Part shown: positions 1 through 7,607 of the stretch, one piece after another | Layout of the letters: every line of letters starts with the position of its first letter | Position numbering within the stretch: position 1 is the first letter of the stretch | Source: Eshraghiella sp045542375 | Lineage (GTDB): Bacteria; Bacillota; Clostridia; Lachnospirales; Lachnospiraceae | Length of the DNA stretch: 12,365 nt | Reading direction: 5' to 3' | Assembly (NCBI GenBank): GCA_045542375.1 | Contig: JAZQKW010000100.1 | Coordinates: 1-12,365, forward strand | Translations under genes and position numbers: made by a program | The notes under the pieces: generated by a model | Database searches by the model: none | Told to the model about the DNA's origin: nothing | What the model saw: the letters and a program-made list of their open reading frames with translations, nothing else

Positions 1-1941
1 TGGGCAGATGAATATCACATTGACGGATTCCGTTTTGACCTTGTAGGTCTTCTTGATGCTGAGACAATCAATATGGTTGTTGATGAGGTTCACAAGACAC
101 ATCCATATGTTATTTTCTACGGAGAAGGCTGGACAATGGGAACTGCAGTAGAGCCATCTAATACAGTTATGGCAACACAGCAGAATGCATATGCTACACC
201 TAAATTTGCATATTTTAGTGATACTTTAAGAGATTTTATTAAGGGTAAAAATGATGAGGTTTCATGGGGCTATGTTCAAAATACTTCTGACGGAGATCCG
301 GAGGGAACTCTTATGGAATGTTTTTTGGCTAACACCCCTTGGATTAAGAATCCGACACAGGTAATTAACTATGCATCATGTCATGATAATTACACATTGA
401 TGGATAAGATTAATGCAACCAAGAAGTCCTCAAGCATGGCTGACAGAATTAAGATGAATAATCTTGCTGCGGCAATATATATGACAGCGGAAGGAATCCC
501 GCTTATTCACGCAGGTGAAGAATTGTTAAGAACCAAGGTTGATAAGAGTGGTCATATTATTCACAATAGTTATAACTCACCGGACTATATTAACAGTCTT
601 AAGTGGGGGGACCTTAGTTCTAAGGACTATCAGAATGTAAGAGATTACTATAAGGGATTAATTGAATTCCGTAAGAATCACGCAGTGTTACGTCTTACAA
701 CCAAAGCAGATGTTAATAAATATGTATCTGCCACATGGATTGATGAGAATGTGGTTATGTTTAATTTTGCAGGTAAGGATAAGGTTGCATCAGAGGTTTC
801 TGACGGTGTTGTAATTATCTTTAATCCTAATACATCAGCTAAGACCTTTAATATGTATGAGGCGGGTGTATCATCAGGAACATGGACAATATGTGTTAAT
901 GATACCAAAGCAGGAACGGAAAGTCTTGGAACAGTAACTGATGGAAAAGTAACAGTTCCGGCAATTTCAACACTTATTCTTGTTAAGGGCGAAACCGTTG
1001 ATAAGAATTCGGTATATGTTAAAAATGCTGTTTCTGATAAGGATTATGACGATGACGAAACAGACACACCATCAGGCGGTAATGACGATAAGCCATCGGG
1101 CGGAGATGATAAGCCATCGGGCGGAGACGATAAGCCATCAGGCGGAGACGATAAGCCATCAGGCGGAGACGATAAGCCATCAGGTGGAGATGATAAGCCA
1201 TCAGGCGGCGGAGACGATAAGCCATCGGGTGGAGACGATAAGCCATCAGGCGGAGACGATAAGCCATCAGGTGGAGATGATGACAAGCCATCAGGGGATA
1301 ATGACAATAAGCCATCTGACGAGGATGAGACAGTCAAGCCTGAAGACGTTGTGATTGAAGATGTGGAAATAGAAGATGACAAGGAAGCTATTGACAAATT
1401 ACCGATAACAGATGATGACAAGGAAGCAATCGAAAACGGTGAAGAGATTAGTATTTCGCTTGACGTTAAGGATGTTACCGGAAATGTATCACAGTCTGAT
1501 ATAGGTAAATTTGCAGCAGCACTTGGAGATAACAGAATAGGTTCATATGTTGACATTTCAATATGGAAACAGGTTGGCTCTAAGGACCGGGAATTTGTAG
1601 CGACTACTAACGGAAAGATTTCAATTAAGGTTACCATTCCGGTAGGTTTAAGACCGGGAGATGGAGTTGAAAGGACTTTCACAATATATGGATTAAGTGA
1701 GGGAACCGTAACAGAGTATGAAGTTGTATACAATGCTACCGACAGCATTTTGACATTTGAAACAGATAAGTCTTGTATATATGCAATTGCATATCGTGAT
1801 GCGGATAATGGCAAGAAGGAAAAGGATAAATCCTTCCCATGGGCAATTCCTGTGGTTATTATCATCGCAGGTGGAGCGGCTGCAGGATTTGTAGTGTACA
1901 AGAAAAAACAGCAGAAGCCTCATACTGAAATAAAAGAATAA
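1..1941 (+). CDS. pulA: Type I pullulanase (GH13), 3' part, membrane-anchored with repeat linker
   Basis: This is the C-terminal 646 codons of a debranching enzyme that hydrolyses alpha-1,6 bonds in pullulan, starch or glycogen. The reading frame is open from base 1, so the gene begins upstream. The sequence shows three GH13 conserved regions: DGFRFDLVGLLD with nucleophile Asp13 (window numbering), YGEGW with acid/base Glu42, and YASCHDNYTL with transition-state Asp129. The segments HAGEELLRTK and NSYNSPDYINSLKW are typical of type I pullulanases. After the barrel and a beta C-domain (to about residue 340) come an Asp/Gly/Lys/Pro/Ser repeat linker (357-439), a beta-rich domain (about 450-600) and a hydrophobic helix (612-633), followed by a basic tail KKKQQKPH. 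No LPXTG motif is seen, so anchoring is probably by the membrane helix rather than by sortase. The enzyme should act on the cell surface. The signal peptide and any carbohydrate-binding modules lie outside the window. The family call is secure; the exact substrate is inferred. Confidence 0.5.
   Translation, partial: WADEYHIDGFRFDLVGLLDAETINMVVDEVHKTHPYVIFYGEGWTMGTAVEPSNTVMATQQNAYATPKFAYFSDTLRDFIKGKNDEVSWGYVQNTSDGDPEGTLMECFLANTPWIKNPTQVINYASCHDNYTLMDKINATKKSSSMADRIKMNNLAAAIYMTAEGIPLIHAGEELLRTKVDKSGHIIHNSYNSPDYINSLKWGDLSSKDYQNVRDYYKGLIEFRKNHAVLRLTTKADVNKYVSATWIDENVVMFNFAGKDKVASEVSDGVVIIFNPNTSAKTFNMYEAGVSSGTWTICVNDTKAGTESLGTVTDGKVTVPAISTLILVKGETVDKNSVYVKNAVSDKDYDDDETDTPSGGNDDKPSGGDDKPSGGDDKPSGGDDKPSGGDDKPSGGDDKPSGGGDDKPSGGDDKPSGGDDKPSGGDDDKPSGDNDNKPSDEDETVKPEDVVIEDVEIEDDKEAIDKLPITDDDKEAIENGEEISISLDVKDVTGNVSQSDIGKFAAALGDNRIGSYVDISIWKQVGSKDREFVATTNGKISIKVTIPVGLRPGDGVERTFTIYGLSEGTVTEYEVVYNATDSILTFETDKSCIYAIAYRDADNGKKEKDKSFPWAIPVVIIIAGGAAAGFVVYKKKQQKPHTEIKE
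1069..1317 (+). repeat. In-frame 21-bp tandem repeats encoding GGDDKPS
   Basis: Eleven tandem units ending in KPS lie inside the pullulanase gene. Seven are exact GGDDKPS heptads; the others vary (NDDKPS, GGGDDKPS, GGDDDKPS, GDNDNKPS). The DNA unit is close to GATAAGCCATCAGGCGGAGAC, with silent third-position changes (GGC/GGT, GAC/GAT, TCA/TCG). The units are contiguous without spacers. The protein product is an acidic, flexible spacer of about 80 residues between the catalytic part and the membrane-proximal domain. Near-identity of the units suggests copy number can change by slippage or recombination. Confidence 0.5.
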
Positions 1942-1945
1942 GACT

Positions 1946-1990
1946 AAAGGCGTCCTAAAGGTCATAAAGACCGGAGGGACGCTTTAATTT
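1946..1990 (+). terminator. Hairpin terminator after the pullulanase gene
   Basis: Four bases after the TAA stop, AAAGGCGTCC (1946-1955) pairs with GGACGCTTT (1977-1985) with one bulged G. An inner GGTC/GACC stem closes a short loop. The 3' side runs into CTTTAATTT, a short and imperfect T-run, so this is a moderately strong intrinsic terminator separating pulA from the kinase operon. Confidence 0.5.
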
Positions 1991-2017
1991 ACATAACAGA
2001 AAATAATAACACCAGTG

Positions 2018-2047
2018 TTGAAAAATAAGTTTCCCTTTTGATATACT
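2018..2047 (+). promoter_or_regulatory. Sigma-A-type promoter of the kinase/regulator operon
   Basis: A TTGAAA -35 box (2018-2023) is followed after 18 bp by TATACT (2042-2047). A TG at 2039-2040 is spaced as in an extended -10 element (TGaTATACT). Transcription would start near 2053, leaving about 30 nt of leader with an AGGA ribosome site at 2071-2074, 8 nt before the ATG at 2083. It was read by eye against the vegetative consensus. Confidence 0.5.
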
Positions 2048-2082
2048 ATTGTATATAGTTATTCAACGAAAGGAAACGGTCT

Positions 2083-4563
2083 ATGTTACATTATAAAGCT
2101 CAGATATACGGAATGTTTGTAATAGCAGTTTTATTTTTTATGTGCTGGTTCGGAATAAAGAACAAAAGCAAAGAGAATAAGATTTTTAATGTTACGTTGT
2201 TGGTTGGTTTCGTGAATCTTATATTTGATATTGCCAGCAATTATACGGTTAACCATCTGTATACGGTTAATCCAATGGTTAACAGAGTAGTACATATATG
2301 CTTTTTTGTCACTATGGCCGCATTGTTTCTGTTTATATATTTGTATCTTGCTACAATTGTTGAAAAAGAACTTGACAGACCTCTTAGGGGAAGACGATTG
2401 ACTTATGTGCCATTTATTATAGTTGTTTTAGTTGATATTTTTGCTCCTATATATTACAAGGAAGTTCCAAGTGGAAATTATTCATATGGACCGGGAGTTG
2501 TTATACTATACGTAAGTGTTATATTTTATGTGGGGCTTATTATCTGGCACATATCAAGATTCAGAAAGAATATATCTAAGAGGAACAGAGTTGCGGTAGC
2601 ACTTGGACTTGTATCAGTAATGGTGGCATCATTGTTTCAGATGATTTTTCCGGCAGCACTTACATCTAGTCTGGGAGTTCTGTTATTCTGCCTTTTTATG
2701 TATATGACTGTAGCGAATCCGGATGTCGTTTTGGTAGGTCTGTTAAAAGAGGAGACAGCAAGGGCTGATGCGGCTAATCGTGCCAAATCAGATTTTTTAG
2801 CTAAGATGTCTCATGAAATAAGAACTCCAATTAATGCCGTAATCGGTATGAATGAGATGATACTTAGAGAATCCACAGAGCAGGACATCCGCAAATATTC
2901 TAACGATATAAAGAGTTCGGCCAATACGTTGCTTAGTATAATTAATGAGATTTTGGATTCGTCAAAAATTGAATCGGGTAAGATGGAAATTATTGCTAAT
3001 GAGTATGAGATTAGCAGTATGCTGTATGATTTGTACAATATGATTAATTTGAAGGCTAAGGCTAAGGGCCTGAAACTGATTTTTGACATAGATTCTAATC
3101 TTCCTGCTGTATATTACGGTGACGACGTAAGAATTCGTCAGGTGCTTGTTAATCTTCTTACCAATGCTGTAAAGTATACCAACGAAGGAATAATTACCAT
3201 GACCGTTACAGGAGAGTATTCTGATGGAAATGCTGTATTGCATTTCAGTGTAAAGGATACAGGGATTGGAATTAAAGAAGAAGATATGGGCAAGCTTTTT
3301 GAACAGTTTGAGAGAATTGAAGAGACCAGAAATCATTATATAGAGGGCACTGGTCTTGGAATGAATATTTCAATGCAGCTTCTCAGACTGATGGGAAGTG
3401 AATTGAAGGTTCGTAGTGAATATAATGTGGGAAGTGAATTTTATTTTGACATAGTGCAGGATGTGGTTAAAAATGAACCTATAGGGGATTTTAAAGAGCG
3501 TATCAGTCGTAAGACAGATGAGGATGAATATACAGTGAGTTACACTGCGTCAGAAGCATCTGTATTAGTAGTAGATGATAATGATATTAATAGAAAAGTA
3601 GTCAGAGGACTTTTGAAGCAGACCGGTATTAAGGTCTACGAGGCAGAAAGCGGCAGGGACTGTATTGATATGGTGGCAGAGCGAAGGTTTGATATTATTT
3701 TTCTCGATGGTATGATGCCTGTTATGGATGGTGTTCAGACACTTCATGAGCTTAAGAATAGAGGGTTATGTGATGACACGCCTGTAATTATGCTGACAGC
3801 CAATGCAGTTGTGGGTGCTAAGGAGGAATATCTTAGGGAAGGCTTCGATGATTATCTTACCAAACCTATTAATCCTAAAAAACTTGATAAAATGATATTG
3901 AAATACCTTTCAAAAGACCTTATTATTAATGATGGTTATGATAAAATGACTGATGATGCGAAGGCTGACGAGATGCCACAGTTGGATGAATTTGATTTTG
4001 ACTATGCAATGAGCATACTTGGAAGCAGGGAAGTGCTTGAAAGTACCTTGTCTGATTTCTCACGCATGCTGAATATTTTGCCGGACAAGCTTTCCGGATT
4101 ATATGACAGTATAGATGAATCGGAATCACTTAATAATTACAGAATAGAGGTTCATGCGTTAAAGAGTACCTCTGCTATGGTTGGAGCCATGCTTTTGTCA
4201 AAGCTCGCAAGATTGCTGGAGGCAGCGGCGGCGGAAGGCAACATAGAAAGAATCCGAAAGCTTCACGGAATATTGTTAGAAGAGATGATGGTACATAGAG
4301 AACGAATTCAAAGCATTATTGTACAGGAAGATGGTTCTAAGGATATGGCCGATAAGGATACAATAATGTCATACCTTGATATGTTGCAGTATAATCTCGA
4401 AGGTGGAGATTATGATTCGGCAGATTTTATAATGGATGAAATGCACAAATTCCGTTATCCGGACGAGATTCATAACTTAGTAGATGTATTGTCTTCAAAT
4501 GTAATGAATCTTGATGCAGATGCTGCAACGGATATAATCAGTCAGATTAAGAAAGTATGGTGA
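2083..4563 (+). CDS. Hybrid sensor histidine kinase (7TM-HisKA-HATPase-REC-HPt)
   Basis: This 826-residue protein carries almost a whole phosphorelay in one chain. The N-terminal 215 residues contain about seven hydrophobic segments (near 9-25, 37-53, 70-92, 108-122, 138-156, 170-190, 195-212), a membrane sensor with no large extracellular domain and no recognisable ligand site. The HisKA dimerisation helix contains SHEIRTP with His244 as phosphorylation site. The ATPase domain has the N box around Asn361, DTGIGI from Asp392 and the GTGLG lid motif at 422-426. The receiver domain has Asp498/Asp499, phosphoacceptor Asp542 in FLDGMMPVMDG and Lys594. A C-terminal HPt domain has His691 in HALKSTS. 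Residues 746-826 form an extra helical tail of unknown role. All key catalytic residues are present, so the protein should be active. The start is fixed by AGGA 8 nt upstream. A response regulator gene follows after 4 nt and is its likely partner. The stimulus is unknown. Confidence 0.5.
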   Translation: MLHYKAQIYGMFVIAVLFFMCWFGIKNKSKENKIFNVTLLVGFVNLIFDIASNYTVNHLYTVNPMVNRVVHICFFVTMAALFLFIYLYLATIVEKELDRPLRGRRLTYVPFIIVVLVDIFAPIYYKEVPSGNYSYGPGVVILYVSVIFYVGLIIWHISRFRKNISKRNRVAVALGLVSVMVASLFQMIFPAALTSSLGVLLFCLFMYMTVANPDVVLVGLLKEETARADAANRAKSDFLAKMSHEIRTPINAVIGMNEMILRESTEQDIRKYSNDIKSSANTLLSIINEILDSSKIESGKMEIIANEYEISSMLYDLYNMINLKAKAKGLKLIFDIDSNLPAVYYGDDVRIRQVLVNLLTNAVKYTNEGIITMTVTGEYSDGNAVLHFSVKDTGIGIKEEDMGKLFEQFERIEETRNHYIEGTGLGMNISMQLLRLMGSELKVRSEYNVGSEFYFDIVQDVVKNEPIGDFKERISRKTDEDEYTVSYTASEASVLVVDDNDINRKVVRGLLKQTGIKVYEAESGRDCIDMVAERRFDIIFLDGMMPVMDGVQTLHELKNRGLCDDTPVIMLTANAVVGAKEEYLREGFDDYLTKPINPKKLDKMILKYLSKDLIINDGYDKMTDDAKADEMPQLDEFDFDYAMSILGSREVLESTLSDFSRMLNILPDKLSGLYDSIDESESLNNYRIEVHALKSTSAMVGAMLLSKLARLLEAAAAEGNIERIRKLHGILLEEMMVHRERIQSIIVQEDGSKDMADKDTIMSYLDMLQYNLEGGDYDSADFIMDEMHKFRYPDEIHNLVDVLSSNVMNLDADAATDIISQIKKVW

Positions 4564-4567
4564 CTAT

Positions 4568-5320
4568 ATGAAAAAGATATTATTTGTGGGTAAATTTAAT
4601 ACAGTATTTCAGACCTTAAGCAGATATTTTGAAAAATATTTCAAGGTTCAGGTATGTGCTGATAATGCAGATATGGTTAAAGGGATGTTAGAGAAGAACA
4701 CTCCAGATATGGTTGTATTATGTTGCATCGGATTGGAAGCAGGTTATGAGCAGATTACAGATGAATTGAAGAATAGGTATCAGTTATTACCTGTTATCTG
4801 TTATGGAACAGACGAAGAACTGGATTGTGTTAAGAAATATACTGATACCCCTCAGTTTACCAGAGTGGTGAGACCGGTTGAATATGCCAAGGTACTTGAC
4901 ATTATGTGCAGAATCCTCAATGTGGAATATGAAGAAGGTCGAATCGTAGACAGACAGGACAGAAGAAAGAGAATTTTGCTTGTAGACGACAGTGCTATAC
5001 AGCTTAGGGCACTACATGATTTGTTGAAGGAAAAATATGATGTCAGAATGGCAACCTCAGGTATGCAGGCATTAACCATGATAGGCAAGCAGGTGCCGGA
5101 TGTTATTTTTCTTGATTATGAAATGCCTGTGTGTGATGGTAAAATGACCCTTGAGATGATTAGAGAGCTTGAGGAGACCAAGGATACTCCTGTAGTGTTC
5201 TTAACCGGTGTTAATGATAAGGAGCACATAGAAAGCGTATTACAGCTTAAGCCTTCAGGGTATTTACTTAAACCTGCAAGTGCGGATAAAATATATAGTA
5301 CACTCGACAGAATATTGTGA
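4568..5320 (+). CDS. Response regulator: degenerate receiver plus active receiver, no output domain
   Basis: The 250-residue protein contains two receiver-like halves. The C-terminal half (about 135-250) is a canonical receiver: RILLVDDS with Asp140/Asp141, phosphoacceptor Asp183 in FLDYEMPVCDG, the threonine of FLTG and the lysine of YLLKP. The N-terminal half (1-117) has the same rhythm (KKILFVGKF, PDMVVLCCIG, RVVRPVEYAKVLDIM), but the acidic pocket is replaced by Gly8/Lys9 and the phosphorylation site by Cys52, so it looks like a pseudo-receiver. No DNA-binding, GGDEF, HD-GYP or methylesterase domain follows. It may be a phosphate-accepting relay component or a protein-interaction switch for the upstream kinase. 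Only GGTGA, overlapping the kinase stop, precedes the ATG, so translation is probably coupled to the kinase gene 4 nt upstream. The receiver identity is secure; the output is unknown. Confidence 0.5.
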   Translation: MKKILFVGKFNTVFQTLSRYFEKYFKVQVCADNADMVKGMLEKNTPDMVVLCCIGLEAGYEQITDELKNRYQLLPVICYGTDEELDCVKKYTDTPQFTRVVRPVEYAKVLDIMCRILNVEYEEGRIVDRQDRRKRILLVDDSAIQLRALHDLLKEKYDVRMATSGMQALTMIGKQVPDVIFLDYEMPVCDGKMTLEMIRELEETKDTPVVFLTGVNDKEHIESVLQLKPSGYLLKPASADKIYSTLDRIL

Positions 5321-5383
5321 TTGAGAGTGGTAGAAATTATATATTGCCATAGGTGGAATATTATCTTCAAAAGATAAATAATT

Positions 5384-5407
5384 TTTTAGAATTTCTAAAA
5401 GTTTTTT
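5384..5407 (+). terminator. AT-rich hairpin terminator after the regulator gene
   Basis: TTTTAGA (5384-5390), a 3-nt loop ATT and TCTAAAA (5394-5400) form a 7-bp stem followed by GTTTTTT (5401-5407). A second small hairpin, TTATCT/AGATAA (5361-5377), lies just upstream and also precedes a T-run. The stems are AT-only or nearly so, and some transcription may read into the sigma-factor gene. No convincing vegetative promoter is seen between 5408 and 5450. Confidence 0.5.
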
Positions 5408-5465
5408 ATCACTTCAGTTGTCTTATATTATGTAAGGCAAAAATTAACTGAAAAGAGGATGAGAA

Positions 5466-7544
5466 ATGAACAGTAACGAGTTAAAAGAAATTGTAAAAAA
5501 AGCTGTAGAAAAAGACAATGCCGCAATGGAGCAGTTGTATAAGGCATATTACGAGGATGTGTGCTTTGTATGTAAGAAATACGGACTTAGTGAAGAAGAT
5601 GTAAGGGACATTGCACAGGATACTTTTATTCAGGGCTTTGAAAAATTGAACACCCTTAACAAACCGGAAACTTTTCCGTCGTGGATACAGCGTATTGCTG
5701 CCAATAAATGTCTTAATTTATTGAAACACAATAAAGTAATTAATGTGGACAGTATATATGATGATAATGGAGAAATTTTTGACTTGCCGGCGGACGGAAA
5801 GAGCACGGAAGAGATAGTAATTGACAATGAGACAAGTAGAATTTTATCTGATATGATGTCAAAACTCCCGGTAGAGCAGAGAGTAACTCTTTTTATGTTC
5901 TATTATCAGAATTACAGTATAAAGGAAATCGCAGCAATGTATGGATGTCCTGAAAATACTGTAAGCAGTCGTTTGAACTATGCAAAAAAAGCAATGCGTG
6001 CTGAGGCAGAACGACTTGAGGATAAGGGAATCAAACTTAGAGTAGTGGCAGTGCTGCCTTTTCTGTATTTCTTTTTTAAAAATGAAAGAAGTGTATATGC
6101 CTGTACGATTCCGGACTGCGCACCTATAATATCTCAGGTAATGTCTGTAGCAGGAGGTGCTGTTGCCGCAGGAGTAAGTAAAGGATTAATTGCACTTATA
6201 ACAGGAGCTGTAGCAGGTGTGGCCGGAATTATTGCAGCAGTAGTGATTGCAACCAATGATGGTAAAAAAAGTGATTCGGGGAAATCCACTGGAATTGTAG
6301 AGAATGTAACGATAGAGACAACAACTGATGATATGCCTGAAACAGAGACTACGGAGGTTCCAACAACAGAGACTCCGACATTAGAAGAGCCTACAACAGC
6401 AGAACCAGTGGAAAAGCTCGAGTTAAGAGATATTAAATCTATCGATTTTGTTGCACCGAGTGTTGTAAAAGATGATCCTAATGTAGCAGATTTTTTCTGG
6501 GATTTTACTGAAGATGATTTGATTAACTGGTATAAGGATAAGGGCTATTATACATTAACGGATAACCCGGTTATTACGATTGAAGAAAGTGATGGACCTA
6601 TAAGCGGAAGACGTACATATACAATACATAATCAGGAAATTGATGGTGATACATGGACTGAGGTGACCAATTGTTTCATAGAGGTACAGACAGGCATCTA
6701 CAATCCTGATGAAGTTCATCACGTTAAGTTTAGATATGATGGTGAACTTGAGGACGGAATTGCCAAGATGACCGAATTTATTGAACTTATGGGACTTGGC
6801 GAATATGCTGATGACTTGATTCATGCAGAGAACAGAGTGAAAATTAATACAGAGGACAATGTGGGCGAATATTATGCTGATACATATTATTTCTATGATG
6901 AGAGAAATAAACAGCATGACTTATCTTTTGAGATTTACTATTACCAGACTGTATTCAGAGGCAGTAATTATCCGGCCAATACTAAGCCGATTTCGGAATA
7001 TTTTGATTTATCAGAGTATTTTACGGAAACGGAGTTTGACACAACAGATATAACTGCATTTAAAAATGATATATACAAATTCATTGTGTCAGAAATTGAC
7101 CCATCTTACGTAGAGGGAATCAACGTATATGAAATGAAATATACATATACCGATTATCCGGAAACAGATTCTAAGAGTAAATTTGAATTTGAATACAATA
7201 TTGATATGAGTCAGGAAGGTGTTACCTTTAATAATAACAGATTTTTTGTGAATTTTAATGGAGAAAGGGTATATATTAAACTACCGGTCAATGCACCATA
7301 TAATCATTCAGTTATAAAGTATGAGGATATGACAGAAGAGGATTATATCAGTACAGCCACTGCAAGGCAGAAGGTTCTTAAGAAACTGTTCCCTTCAAAG
7401 GATTTTACCGTTGATGAGCTTGTAAAAGCAATGAAGGATAAAATAGATGAGAATTATACTTATATTTTCTTTAATTCAGGTGATTACAAGTGTAAACTTG
7501 GTATGGAATATGAGTATTTGGAAATTATGATTAATATAGAATAA
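5466..7544 (+). CDS. ECF-type sigma factor fused to a transmembrane segment and a large exported domain
   Basis: The first 180 residues are a sigma-70 family (ECF-like) factor. Region 2 spans about 20-90 and includes DIAQDTFIQGFEKL (49-62) and FPSWIQRIAANKCLNLLK (70-87). Region 4 spans about 130-178 and has the helix-turn-helix SIKEIAAMYGCPENTVSSRL (151-170). A normal ECF sigma ends near here, but this one continues to 692 residues: a short hydrophobic patch (192-204), a Gly/Ala-rich transmembrane region (about 228-263), a Thr/Glu/Pro linker (about 281-318) and about 370 residues of acidic, Tyr-rich sequence that I do not recognise. With the sigma part in the cytoplasm, the C-terminal part should be outside. 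AGAGGA at 5454-5459, 6 nt before the ATG, supports the start. No separate anti-sigma gene is adjacent, so the factor may be controlled by its own membrane tether, possibly by proteolytic release. Sigma identity is firm; tethering and control are inferred. Confidence 0.5.
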   Translation: MNSNELKEIVKKAVEKDNAAMEQLYKAYYEDVCFVCKKYGLSEEDVRDIAQDTFIQGFEKLNTLNKPETFPSWIQRIAANKCLNLLKHNKVINVDSIYDDNGEIFDLPADGKSTEEIVIDNETSRILSDMMSKLPVEQRVTLFMFYYQNYSIKEIAAMYGCPENTVSSRLNYAKKAMRAEAERLEDKGIKLRVVAVLPFLYFFFKNERSVYACTIPDCAPIISQVMSVAGGAVAAGVSKGLIALITGAVAGVAGIIAAVVIATNDGKKSDSGKSTGIVENVTIETTTDDMPETETTEVPTTETPTLEEPTTAEPVEKLELRDIKSIDFVAPSVVKDDPNVADFFWDFTEDDLINWYKDKGYYTLTDNPVITIEESDGPISGRRTYTIHNQEIDGDTWTEVTNCFIEVQTGIYNPDEVHHVKFRYDGELEDGIAKMTEFIELMGLGEYADDLIHAENRVKINTEDNVGEYYADTYYFYDERNKQHDLSFEIYYYQTVFRGSNYPANTKPISEYFDLSEYFTETEFDTTDITAFKNDIYKFIVSEIDPSYVEGINVYEMKYTYTDYPETDSKSKFEFEYNIDMSQEGVTFNNNRFFVNFNGERVYIKLPVNAPYNHSVIKYEDMTEEDYISTATARQKVLKKLFPSKDFTVDELVKAMKDKIDENYTYIFFNSGDYKCKLGMEYEYLEIMINIE

Positions 7545-7558
7545 GCGGTTAACTATAG

Positions 7559-7602
7559 TAACCTCCTTGCCGATATATATAAAAATATGACAAGGAGGTT
7601 AT
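7559..7602 (+). promoter_or_regulatory. Shine-Dalgarno-sequestering hairpin before the DUF6033-like gene
   Basis: AACCTCCTTG (7560-7569) is the exact reverse complement of CAAGGAGGTT (7591-7600). The stem extends outward by T7559-A7601 and a G7558-T7602 wobble. The loop is 21 nt of mostly A and T. The right arm contains the whole AAGGAGG ribosome site (7592-7598) of the gene starting at 7608, so folding would block initiation. No T-run follows, which argues against a terminator. GGTTA at 7547-7551, right after the sigma-factor stop codon, can also pair with TAACC at 7559-7563 and would compete for the left arm. A weak promoter (TTAACT 7549-7554, TATATA 7574-7579, 19-bp spacer) could start transcripts lacking the left arm. 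Confidence 0.5.
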
Positions 7603-7607
7603 ATGTT

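Noticed and set aside
1069..1317. CRISPR-like array
   Set aside because: The repeats are contiguous with no unique spacers and keep the protein frame.
1044..1901. Long minus-strand open frame across the repeat region (285 codons), plus overlapping open frames at 980-1354 (+) and 1019-1315 (-)
   Set aside because: They are by-products of the 21-bp repeat, which is open in several frames. Their translations are monotonous repeats, no ribosome site precedes them, and the pullulanase frame explains the DNA.
5408..5450. Promoter for the sigma-factor gene (TATTAT/TATATT-like hexamers, possible autoregulated ECF promoter)
   Set aside because: No -35 partner at acceptable spacing was convincing and I know no verified recognition sequence for this sigma group.
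7559..7602. Intrinsic terminator for the sigma-factor gene
   Set aside because: The stem is strong, but it is followed by ATATGTTATG and not a T-run, and its 3' arm is the ribosome site of the next gene.
7587..7607. Upstream ATG as start of the DUF6033-like gene
   Set aside because: It lies in the hairpin loop before the AAGGAGG site; translation from 7608 fits the ribosome site spacing.
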